Shown here one piece after another: positions 1-6,371 of a stretch of DNA of 12,660 nt. Under the pieces are notes generated by a model. It searched no databases. It was not told the origin of the DNA and saw only the letters and a list, made by a program, of their open reading frames with translations. A program made the position numbers and the translations under genes. Every line of letters begins with the position of its first letter. Position 1 is the stretch's first letter. The DNA comes from Campylobacterales bacterium (GTDB lineage Bacteria; Campylobacterota; Campylobacteria; Campylobacterales; QNZT01): positions 1-12,660 of the forward strand of contig JALWRO010000284.1 in the NCBI GenBank assembly GCA_027080605.1, read 5' to 3'.

Positions 1-1247
1 CCACGCTCTTTGTGGCAGGCGTAACATGCATTTGTTTCGGCGGGCATGTTCCACGCTTTTGTCTCTGCCGGTGAGGTGAATGCGAACATATGCGATCGAA
101 CGGTCAGCGGGGACTTTCCGGTGTGACTACCGGTTTTCGGCATATGGCATTCGATGCAGAGGGAGCCTTTGGAGTCTTTTTTATGGTGAGTGTGGGCAGT
201 GAGTGACGGCTGGTGCGGTCCGATGATGGAGCCGAACGAGTGGCATTTCATGCAGGCGGCGTTGCCTTCACTCTTTTGGGCGGTATTGGTGAGTTTGTGG
301 GGATCGTGGCAGTTGATACAGGTAATACCGTGGTGGTACATGGCATCTCTGACATATTCGTTACCCTGTGTCCGGTTCTTTTTGGCGGCACCGTTTGGCC
401 AGAACTCTTTGGTGGCTTCTCCTTTGACAAACGGTGCGGCGAGTTTATAGTCGATGAGCGGTTTACCGGGCTGGTAACCGGCGGGATAATCTTTCGCGTC
501 CATCCAGAGTGATTTAATATTTGGGTTCTTTTTCAGACGGTTGTCGCGGTTGCGCATATGGCACTGCAGGCAGACTTCGTTGGTACGGATAGGATCGCTC
601 AGACTTGCTTTATAGACCGGATTTTTCGGCTCTTTGGCGTGGTTGGAACCGGGACCGTGGCAGTTTTCACAGGCGATAGCCGGTTCGACCCGTTTGCCTG
701 TTGCCATATATCCGGTAAAGTGGCAGCCGTCGCAGGTGTTGGAGGTCGGAAACTGGTGGTTGTCATGAGGGTACGCGTCGTGGTACCAGTATTTCCACGG
801 TTTGAAATGCTGCCACTTTTTGGTTTGGGTATTCCATTGGTAATTGCCCAGACGGTAGTCCTCTTTTCCGTTGATTTTGGCGGGAATCATATAGCGCTGT
901 TTGAACTTTCCGCCAATCGTATAGACCGCTTCTTTGAGGGTAAAGTCCGCATCGTCCGGCAGTTTTGAAAAGTCGGCGACAACGACACCGGAATCTTTTC
1001 GGATATCCTGTATCATTTTGCTGTGCATGGAATTTTTCCAGTCGTGATACTGTTCTTTGTGACACTCACGGCACTTTTTGGAACCAATATAGTGGGCATC
1101 TTTTTGAGAGTCAGGCTGTAAGTTTGTCGCAAGTCCGACATGGGGTTTGGTCAGTTGTGCATAGTATGGGGTGATTTTAGGTTTAAAGATCCATCCCAAA
1201 CCGACGACAATCATCAAAAGTATGAACAGCATAATCAATCTTTGCAT
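1..1247 (-). CDS. Membrane-anchored multihaem cytochrome c (partial, C-terminus outside window)
   Basis: The 415 visible residues carry eight CXXCH haem-attachment sites: CRECH 59-63, CDGCH 172-176, CENCH 193-197, CLQCH 226-230, CINCH 310-314, CMKCH 332-336, CIECH 364-368 and CYACH 408-412. Residues 4-20 form one hydrophobic segment followed by basic residues, so the protein is probably anchored in the inner membrane with its haem domain in the periplasm. The first haem region (YIGSKKCRECH, then a W and SMH) resembles the cytochrome c554 / hydroxylamine-oxidoreductase-like superfamily, and several His residues could be distal ligands. The ATG at 1247 is chosen because AAGGAG sits seven bases upstream. 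The frame is open to the left edge, so total length and haem number are unknown. Likely role: electron transfer or reduction of a small N or S compound; the substrate cannot be read from sequence. It lies about 110 bases downstream of the methyltransferase gene and may have its own promoter. Confidence 0.9.
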   Translation of the reverse strand, partial: MQRLIMLFILLMIVVGLGWIFKPKITPYYAQLTKPHVGLATNLQPDSQKDAHYIGSKKCRECHKEQYHDWKNSMHSKMIQDIRKDSGVVVADFSKLPDDADFTLKEAVYTIGGKFKQRYMIPAKINGKEDYRLGNYQWNTQTKKWQHFKPWKYWYHDAYPHDNHQFPTSNTCDGCHFTGYMATGKRVEPAIACENCHGPGSNHAKEPKNPVYKASLSDPIRTNEVCLQCHMRNRDNRLKKNPNIKSLWMDAKDYPAGYQPGKPLIDYKLAAPFVKGEATKEFWPNGAAKKNRTQGNEYVRDAMYHHGITCINCHDPHKLTNTAQKSEGNAACMKCHSFGSIIGPHQPSLTAHTHHKKDSKGSLCIECHMPKTGSHTGKSPLTVRSHMFAFTSPAETKAWNMPAETNACYACHKER

Positions 1248-1356
1248 AAAAAAGCTCCTTGTGATAGTACTGACAATAGGATAATACTTTTTGGATTAGC
1301 AGGTACTTATTTTGGTAATTTGTCGGGTATTTTTGGTATGAAGAGGGGGAGAAGCG

Positions 1357-1998
1357 TTATACACGCTCCTCTTTTTTGGATTTTTCTCTGATCAGCGGTA
1401 CAAAGACAAAGCCGGGAAACTCCTGTGCTTCGACTTTGGTGTCGGAGAGTTTTTTGAAACGAAAAATCGAGTTTTGAACAGGGATGACCAAAATACCCCC
1501 GATTTTCAGCTGGTCGAAGAGCTCTTCGGGAATCTCTTCGGCGCTTGCCGAGACGAGGATTTTATCGTACTGTTTGCCGGGAGTTCCCAGCTCTTTGCCT
1601 GCTTTTTCGATACGGCAATGATCACCGAGACCGAGTCTGGCAAGATTCTGTTGTCCTTTTTCGACCAGTTCATCGTGTCTTTCGAGACCGAGTACACTGC
1701 CTTCTTCTCCGACAATCTGGCACAGAAGCGCTGTCGTCCAGCCCGATCCTGAACCGATGTCGAGAATCTTGTCCCCTTTTTGGGGTTCCAGTCGTTCAAG
1801 CATAAATGCTACCGTCGACGGTTGTGAGATGGTTTGCTCTTTGCCGATGGGCAGCGGTCTGTCGATGTAGATGTGCTCCCTGAAATCTTCCGGAATAAAA
1901 TTTTTTCTGTCTATTTTTTCAAACGCTTCGATAATCTGCGGCGATTTCAGGGCACCGCCGGCGATCATCGAGGTGATGAGTTCTTTGTTGTTTTTCAT
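1357..1998 (-). CDS. pcm: Protein-L-isoaspartate O-methyltransferase
   Basis: This 213-residue protein has the usual length of the PCMT family, which uses S-adenosylmethionine to methylate isoaspartyl residues in aged proteins so that they can revert to aspartate. Visible motifs are the family active-site stretch TISQP at 56-60 (Ser58) and the SAM-binding glycine loop LDIGSGSGW at 79-87, followed by an acidic strand end (GLER 104-107) and the late strand GGILVIPV at 167-174. Residue 61 is Ser where relatives often have His or Tyr. No signal peptide is seen, so it should be cytoplasmic. GGAGG lies about eight bases before the ATG, inside the end of the preceding gene, and the two reading frames overlap by four bases, implying translational coupling. 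Its place in a radical SAM-Memo operon is less usual than its common stress-survival context. Confidence 0.93.
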   Translation of the reverse strand: MKNNKELITSMIAGGALKSPQIIEAFEKIDRKNFIPEDFREHIYIDRPLPIGKEQTISQPSTVAFMLERLEPQKGDKILDIGSGSGWTTALLCQIVGEEGSVLGLERHDELVEKGQQNLARLGLGDHCRIEKAGKELGTPGKQYDKILVSASAEEIPEELFDQLKIGGILVIPVQNSIFRFKKLSDTKVEAQEFPGFVFVPLIREKSKKEERV

Positions 1999-3113
1999 GA
2001 TGTACCTCCAAGGTATCCGTCAGGTGCCAGCGCTGTGGCGAGCATGACGGTATTGATATCTTCGTGTTCCTGCCATGTACTGTTTTTCTGGTGTTCTTCA
2101 TCACTCCAGAATGCGATTATCTCCTCTCCCAGCGGCAGGAAGCGGCTGAAAGGTTCGCTGAGTTTTGTATCCATCTTTCTGATGGCTTCAAGACCTGTCG
2201 CCATGCCGAGCTCACGAAATGCAAGCCGGTATTCGGCAGGGTAGGTGAGGCTTTTGTCGTGCTGGACAAATGCCTGTAAACTTTGAACCGATGCGATGAG
2301 CAGTTTTTCAAGCATCTTTTTATCTGCTGACGGCAACTTGGTTAAAAACCAGGTATCACTTAAAAGCCCGCCGATACCGAGGGCATCCGCCGTAGCGAGT
2401 GATGTATGCGCGGTCATGGCTCTGAGTGCGTCTATTTCACCGCTCAGATCGTACGCAGTGTCGTATGACGGATCTGTCTGCGCTATCTGTTGTAGTTTCT
2501 GGTACGTGATCCAGGCGTCGAGTGCGTCGTGCTGTCCCATGGAACTGACCAGCGGTCTGTCGAGGTGGATGCTCATCTTCCAGAACATCAGTCTCTGTCC
2601 GCTGTTTGGTTCCAGATAGGTGAACTTTTCAAATGCTGTTTTTGCCAGTTCGATTCCCCGGCGATTGTATCGGTAGTCACCGGTGAGTTCGGTCATACGT
2701 CCCAGGGCGTGCATCCATTTGGTCAGGTAGTGGAAGTATTGTCCGTCGCGATCCCACTCGAGTTTGTCGTCGTAGGGTTCGTCACTTCTTCTCTCGGGTA
2801 ACTCTTTGCCGATGCGAAGTCCTCCGGCGGTCGGATGTGCTTCCCCCTCTTTGTCGTCCAGTCCGCTGATCCAGCCCTGTTTACCGCTGTCGCTACGCTC
2901 TTTGCCCAGTGTATGGTGTACCTGATCGACCAGTTTTTTGGCAAGATCGAGATACTTGGTATCTTTTTGCGACTCATAGAGCCCCAGAAAGTTGCACACG
3001 GCAAACGCATCTGTCCAGAGATAGCGTTTAGGTTCAGCTTTGCCGATGAGTCCGGTGCGGAGCGCGAAATCTTGCATGATATGCTCCGCCTGAATCAGGT
3101 TGTCGATCACCAT
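1995..3113 (-). CDS. Unrecognised all-helical protein, possible alpha/alpha-toroid fold
   Basis: I do not recognise the family with certainty. The 372 residues are predicted mostly helical, without signal peptide or membrane segment. Aromatic-rich, probably conserved patches recur at roughly regular spacing: RYLWTDAFAVCNFLGLYE 30-47, GQYFHYLTKWMHALGRM 124-140, MFWKMSIHLDRPLVSSMGQH 176-195 and GLLSDTWFLTKL 249-260. Repeated helical hairpins with Trp/Asp/His patches recall six-hairpin (alpha/alpha) toroids such as N-acylglucosamine 2-epimerase-like or glycoside-processing enzymes, but this is inference from pattern only. The start is placed at ATG 3113, not the in-frame TTG at 3128, because GGAG lies seven bases upstream of it; this leaves a four-base gap after the Memo stop. 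It overlaps the methyltransferase gene by four bases. The genes are probably co-transcribed and translationally coupled, suggesting a shared pathway with the Memo and radical SAM proteins. Confidence 0.85.
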   Translation of the reverse strand: MVIDNLIQAEHIMQDFALRTGLIGKAEPKRYLWTDAFAVCNFLGLYESQKDTKYLDLAKKLVDQVHHTLGKERSDSGKQGWISGLDDKEGEAHPTAGGLRIGKELPERRSDEPYDDKLEWDRDGQYFHYLTKWMHALGRMTELTGDYRYNRRGIELAKTAFEKFTYLEPNSGQRLMFWKMSIHLDRPLVSSMGQHDALDAWITYQKLQQIAQTDPSYDTAYDLSGEIDALRAMTAHTSLATADALGIGGLLSDTWFLTKLPSADKKMLEKLLIASVQSLQAFVQHDKSLTYPAEYRLAFRELGMATGLEAIRKMDTKLSEPFSRFLPLGEEIIAFWSDEEHQKNSTWQEHEDINTVMLATALAPDGYLGGTS

Positions 3114-3117
3114 GGGA

Positions 3118-3918
3118 TTACTCCACAAATGCCGCGCTCATATAGCCGACGACTTGTGATTCGTCGCCGCTGGCGTCGGCACTGGTTCTGTAGTCCAGCA
3201 GTACCGGTTTGAGGTCACGTTTCTGTGCTGCCAGAAGCATCGCTTCGACACCGATTTTACCGCATGCCTCACAGCCTTCATGCAGTTTTGCCGGATCGCG
3301 TTCTGAAACTGCCTGCATACAGATATTGTCGAGCCTGTTGGCTTTTTCTATGTCGTAATAGTGGCTCAGGTCGGTACTGATTACCACCACTGTTTCCGGA
3401 TCGTCCAGCAGGTAGTCGATGACCTCTGCCAGTCTGGCGGGATCTTCGTCTCCGTAAACCAGTTCGACGACTGAAGCTTCGGGATCGTAACGTTTGACAA
3501 AAGGCATTTGCACTTCGGTGCTGTGTTCATGATGTGCATCGGGTGCAAAGATGAGTCCGAAGCGTGTTTCGAGATCTTTGACCAATGTTTTGTCGATCGG
3601 CAGTGCACCGAAAGGTGTCTCATAGCTGTCGTAATCGCTGATGCTGGTTCCTTTCAGGTAAACCCTGTGGCTCGGTCCGATGACCACTACCCGTTTTGCT
3701 TCGGTATTGGCAAGCAGTCTGAAAGCAAAATTCGCGGTAAATGCGGAATAGACATATCCCGCATGCGGGACGATGATTGCCCTCGGTTTCAGTGCAAGCA
3801 CTGATTTGTCTTTCAGATGTTCGTCCAGAATTTTGTTATAGTGTTCGATCATACTCTCTATTTCTGTTGATGACGTAGGGTAAAATTGTCCTGCTACGGC
3901 GTCTTTTCGTATTGTCAT
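3118..3918 (-). CDS. amrB: Memo-family protein (AmmeMemoRadiSam system protein B)
   Basis: The 266 residues match the Memo family along their full length. Hallmarks are PHAGYVYS 51-58, GPSH 81-84, HSTEVQMPF 132-140, STDLSHYY 181-188, a Cys pair CEACG 216-220, and the C-terminal stretch TSADASGDESQVVGYMSAAF 245-264. Memo proteins share the fold of class III non-haem iron dioxygenases (LigB-like). His52, His84 and His186 are plausible metal or active-site residues (inference). The Cys used as a ligand in the human protein is not evident at the matching C-terminal position here. The protein is soluble, presumably cytoplasmic; its reaction is not established. AAGGAGG lies six bases before the ATG, and the gene starts 11 bases after the radical SAM gene. 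In many prokaryotes this protein is encoded next to the radical SAM enzyme, as here, which supports a joint function. Confidence 0.95.
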   Translation of the reverse strand: MTIRKDAVAGQFYPTSSTEIESMIEHYNKILDEHLKDKSVLALKPRAIIVPHAGYVYSAFTANFAFRLLANTEAKRVVVIGPSHRVYLKGTSISDYDSYETPFGALPIDKTLVKDLETRFGLIFAPDAHHEHSTEVQMPFVKRYDPEASVVELVYGDEDPARLAEVIDYLLDDPETVVVISTDLSHYYDIEKANRLDNICMQAVSERDPAKLHEGCEACGKIGVEAMLLAAQKRDLKPVLLDYRTSADASGDESQVVGYMSAAFVE

Positions 3919-3929
3919 AGAATCCTCCT

Positions 3930-4967
3930 TTATGCCGTTGTTTTTTCTCTGTTTTTAACGGGAATGTAACTTCCCGATTCCCACACGCCTTCGATGGCGC
4001 GGTTACATTTCGGACAGTGCCCCTCTTTGAGTTTGTTGACTGTCACCGAGTAACCGGTGCGGTCTATCAAAAGCTCTCCGCAGTCGGGACAGAATGTGTC
4101 TCCGTGTACCGGGACATTGCCCATATAGACATAGTAGAGACCCGCTTTTTTGGCGATGTCGCTGGCGCGTTTGAGTGTCTCCAGTCCTGTCCATTTGTGG
4201 TCTTGCATTTTATAGTCCGGGTGAAATGCGCTGAGGTGCCACGGTACATGGCGTCCAAGCTCGTTGGCGATAAAATCTGCCATCGCTTCGAGGTCTTCGT
4301 TGCTGTCGTTTTCTCCTTCGATGAGCAGTGTCGTTACTTCGACCCAGATGCCCGCATCGACCATGCGTCTGAGTGTGTCTTTGACCGCTTCGAGACCTCC
4401 CTTGAGTACCTTTTTATAGTAGGCATCGTCCCAGCTTTTGAGATCGATGTTGGCTGCGTCTAGCCAGCTCGGCATATCTTCGATAATCTCGGGTGTTTCA
4501 AACCCGTTGCTGACGAAGATATTTTTCAACCCCTTCTCTCTGCCGATGACACCGATATCTTTTGCGTATGGGTAAAAGATGGTCGGTTCATTGTAGGTGT
4601 AGGCGATGGAACTGCATCCGTTTTCGAGTGCGAGGTCTACCATCTTCTCCGGGCTTACTTCGATGTTCTCGTTGACTTTGGATGTCTGTGAGATATCCCA
4701 GTTCTGACAGAACGGGCACTTGAAGTTACAGCCGACTGTACCGAACGAAAGCGCCGTCGTACCGGGCAGCAAATGGTAAAGCGGTTTCTTCTCTACCGGA
4801 TCGACATTGAGTGCGATGGGGTGTCCGTAAACGAGGTTTTTAAGTTCCCCGTGTTCGTTTTTGTTGACACCGCAGACACCGACTTGACCCTCCTTGAGCT
4901 GGCAGTAGTGGCGGCATAGCAGACAAGTGATTTTGTCTTTCCCTTCTTCTTTTCTGTAATATTGCAT
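3930..4967 (-). CDS. amrS: Radical SAM enzyme, AmmeMemoRadiSam type
   Basis: This 345-residue protein carries the radical SAM cluster motif CxxxCxxC at 80-87 (CNFKCPFC), which would bind a [4Fe-4S] cluster and cleave S-adenosylmethionine. Other family marks are an N-terminal Cys cluster (CLLCRHYC 15-22 and GVCGVN 31-36), YTYNEPT 123-129, NIDLKSW 173-179 and WHLSAFHP 243-250. A C-terminal zinc-ribbon-like pair, CPDCG 293-297 and CPKC 318-321, ends in GVWES. This matches the radical SAM member of the AmmeMemoRadiSam set; it resembles pyruvate-formate-lyase activating enzymes, but the Memo neighbour favours the former. The substrate is unknown. The start is set at ATG 4967, where AAAGGAG precedes it by five bases; an ATG 12 codons upstream (5003) has no ribosome site. 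It is the first gene of a minus-strand operon with a recognisable promoter. Confidence 0.95.
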   Translation of the reverse strand: MQYYRKEEGKDKITCLLCRHYCQLKEGQVGVCGVNKNEHGELKNLVYGHPIALNVDPVEKKPLYHLLPGTTALSFGTVGCNFKCPFCQNWDISQTSKVNENIEVSPEKMVDLALENGCSSIAYTYNEPTIFYPYAKDIGVIGREKGLKNIFVSNGFETPEIIEDMPSWLDAANIDLKSWDDAYYKKVLKGGLEAVKDTLRRMVDAGIWVEVTTLLIEGENDSNEDLEAMADFIANELGRHVPWHLSAFHPDYKMQDHKWTGLETLKRASDIAKKAGLYYVYMGNVPVHGDTFCPDCGELLIDRTGYSVTVNKLKEGHCPKCNRAIEGVWESGSYIPVKNREKTTA

Positions 4968-5022
4968 TTTAACTCCTTTCGCTGAGTATTGTTTATAGCA
5001 CATGACTCAACTATCTGGATAC

Positions 5023-5051
5023 ACCATACCATAATCTTGTAAAAAAGTCAA
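5023..5051 (-). promoter_or_regulatory. Sigma-70-type promoter of the radical SAM-Memo operon
   Basis: On the minus strand TTGACT (5051-5046) and TATGGT (5028-5023) are separated by exactly 17 bases, a good match to a housekeeping promoter. Transcription would start near 5016, giving a leader of about 50 bases before ATG 4967. Confidence 0.6.
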
Positions 5052-5146
5052 GCATCTTTTAAGGAAAATGTAAGTTTTTTATCTTTTTTCAGAAATAAGT
5101 GGAGGAAAACAGTTTTCATGACGATTTACAATAAAAAGGGCATATA

Positions 5147-5653
5147 ATGTTTGGCGCTTCAGTATCCACTTCCACCATGCAAAGTTTCGACTTTAGCATG
5201 AAGACTTCCTCCGGCGATAAAATATCGCTCTCTATGTACAACGGCAAAGATACGGAATTTTCTGAAAAACAGGATCAGGTACTTCATGAAATGAGCCTTT
5301 CCATCCGTGAAACGTATGGATACAGTTTTTCCTATGAGGGGAACGGTATAGATGAGCAGGATAAAAAAGAGATTGCAGAGGCATTGAAAAAGATCGAACC
5401 GTTGCTCAACATATTCCAAAAGCGCGACGGCGGGATGGATCATAAACAGGCAACGAATCTTGCTTTCGATATGAAAAATCTTTTGCCGGAACCCAAAAAT
5501 GAGAACCATAAAAATTTTATCAAAGATGCCACGCTGACGAAAATGGATGATATGCTCAAAGCGTTTGACGCGGTCGATGAGATACGGGAACTGGCAAAAA
5601 ATGTATTTGATATGCTTGAAAAGCAGATGGAAAGTCTGCAGGTGTATGCCTGA
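5147..5653 (+). CDS. Unrecognised small, mainly helical protein (168 aa)
   Basis: I do not recognise a family. The 168-residue product has a Ser/Thr/Met-rich N-terminus (about residues 1-30, with Phe/Ser alternation that suggests beta strands or disorder). The rest is strongly charged and helical, for example DKKEIAEALKKIEPLLNIF 72-90 and a C-terminal helix around 131-165 with Met/Leu heptad-like spacing. There is no signal peptide or membrane segment. AAAAAGG lies seven bases before ATG 5147, so the start is well supported. It is divergent from the radical SAM operon and the two share a roughly 180-base spacer. The helical C-terminal part looks like a protein-interaction region (inference). 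No clear terminator separates it from the next gene 93 bases downstream. Confidence 0.82.
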   Translation: MFGASVSTSTMQSFDFSMKTSSGDKISLSMYNGKDTEFSEKQDQVLHEMSLSIRETYGYSFSYEGNGIDEQDKKEIAEALKKIEPLLNIFQKRDGGMDHKQATNLAFDMKNLLPEPKNENHKNFIKDATLTKMDDMLKAFDAVDEIRELAKNVFDMLEKQMESLQVYA

Positions 5654-5746
5654 AAAATAAACAAGATAAAATAACTCCTTTTTAAGCCTTAGTATGATAC
5701 TCTTTTTCATGTAAAAATGATTATTTCATACATGAAGGAGAAACCA

Positions 5747-5986
5747 ATGTTTACGGTACACGTAGAGAAAGAGTGCGGTTGTTTTAAAAAAAGCGACTTC
5801 ACAAACAACATGAAGTTCGATGACAAAGACAATGCCTTGCTGCAGGCGCTCAATATGACCAAAGAGATGAATCAGGAATTTTGCCAGAAACATGAGTTTG
5901 AAGTGGTCGAAGAGGGCGATGTTTTTAAAATCAGCGTTAATGAACGTGGAAAATCGGGTTGTTGCGGCGGGGGTCACTGTTCTTAA
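5747..5986 (+). CDS. Small Cys-rich protein with CCGGGHC tail, possible metal binder
   Basis: The 79-residue product has six Cys residues: Cys10 and Cys12 (ECGCF), Cys46 (EFCQKH), and Cys72, Cys73 and Cys78 in the C-terminal tail GCCGGGHCS. A Cys-x-Cys near the N-terminus plus a Cys/Gly/His tail suggests binding of a soft metal ion or an iron-sulfur cluster (inference). The middle is charged and probably helical (30-48), followed by a short strand region (51-65). There is no signal peptide, so it is likely cytoplasmic. ATG 5747 is chosen because AAGGAG sits six bases upstream; an in-frame ATG at 5717 lacks one. A possible -10 element TATGAT lies at 5693-5698. I recognise no named family. A folding or delivery role for metal centres would fit the radical SAM and cytochrome neighbours, but this is speculative. 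Confidence 0.8.
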   Translation: MFTVHVEKECGCFKKSDFTNNMKFDDKDNALLQALNMTKEMNQEFCQKHEFEVVEEGDVFKISVNERGKSGCCGGGHCS

Positions 5987-6071
5987 ACGACAGGGACTCT
6001 TTTCTCTTTGATTTTTGGATTGATTTCAAAAATTTAGTCTAAATTGCGCTCTTTGTGTTACAATAGATGTT
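5987..6071 (+). promoter_or_regulatory. Spacer with -10 element immediately before the lipoprotein gene
   Basis: TACAAT at 6059-6064 ends only seven bases before the ATG at 6072, and no purine-rich ribosome site lies between. Transcription from this element would start at or next to the A of the ATG, giving a leaderless mRNA. An AT-rich inverted repeat ATTTTTG / CAAAAAT (6011-6017 and 6027-6033, nine-base loop) lies upstream; it could be a weak terminator of the preceding gene or an operator, and neither is certain. Confidence 0.4.
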
Positions 6072-6371
6072 ATGAAAAAGCATCTGGTTGTCACTCTTAT
6101 CATCATGAGCAGTTTTTGGGGATGCTGGAATCGGGGACCGATGGAGACGGAAGAGCGCACCGTTTTCCTGACCGATCCCGCTTTCCTGAAACCATACAAA
6201 CAACAGTGCATACAAGAGCACGGTACTTTCTGTGCCAAAGAGATCTCTACCGATGAAAAAGTCGCTGCCAATCTTTACAGCAACACCATCACCACTACCG
6301 AATATCTTCTGACTTGTACAAAACCGAAACAGACACCGGCTGCTAAGCCAGAATGTGTTCCGATACCATAA
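6072..6371 (+). CDS. Small putative lipoprotein or exported protein (99 aa)
   Basis: A basic start (MKKH), a hydrophobic run at 5-16 and Cys18 in FWGC resemble a lipoprotein signal peptide, although Phe-Trp before Gly-Cys is a poor lipobox, so ordinary export is an alternative. The mature part is short and polar, with Cys46, Cys54, Cys82 and Cys95 that could form two disulfides in the periplasm, and a Pro/Lys-rich end. I recognise no family. ATG 6072 has no ribosome site, but a -10-like TACAAT lies seven bases before it, consistent with leaderless translation. The 3' end overlaps the convergent DUF4010 gene by 29 bases. Confidence rests on the signal-like N-terminus and open frame. Confidence 0.65.
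   Translation: MKKHLVVTLIIMSSFWGCWNRGPMETEERTVFLTDPAFLKPYKQQCIQEHGTFCAKEISTDEKVAANLYSNTITTTEYLLTCTKPKQTPAAKPECVPIP

Noticed and set aside
1341..1377. Imperfect hairpin near the PCMT stop followed by a T run on the plus strand
   Set aside because: The T run lies on the plus strand, where no gene ends, and the hairpin overlaps the PCMT stop codon. As a minus-strand terminator it lacks a T tract, so it is not called.
213..1391. Several open frames on the plus strand opposite the cytochrome gene
   Set aside because: They are antisense shadows: the minus-strand frame holds eight haem motifs and a ribosome site, while the plus frames have no recognisable domain or start signal.
3114..3128. TTG start at 3128 for the 372-residue protein
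   Set aside because: ATG 3113 has GGAG seven bases upstream; the TTG lies inside the Memo coding end and has no good ribosome site.
4968..5003. Longer start for the radical SAM gene at ATG 5003
   Set aside because: No ribosome site precedes it, whereas AAAGGAG sits at ideal spacing before ATG 4967, and the extra 12 residues do not look like family sequence.
5143..5148. TATAAT on the plus strand as a promoter
   Set aside because: It overlaps the start codon of the 168-residue gene, which has its own ribosome site upstream, so it is chance AT sequence for that gene.
5691..5701. Short palindrome AGTATGATACT as a terminator or operator
   Set aside because: Its arms are five bases with a one-base centre, too tight for an RNA hairpin; part of it is better read as a weak -10 element.
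6343..6371. 29-base convergent overlap of the small lipoprotein and DUF4010 genes as an antisense control region
   Set aside because: Short tail-to-tail overlaps are common in compact genomes and nothing else here points to regulation.
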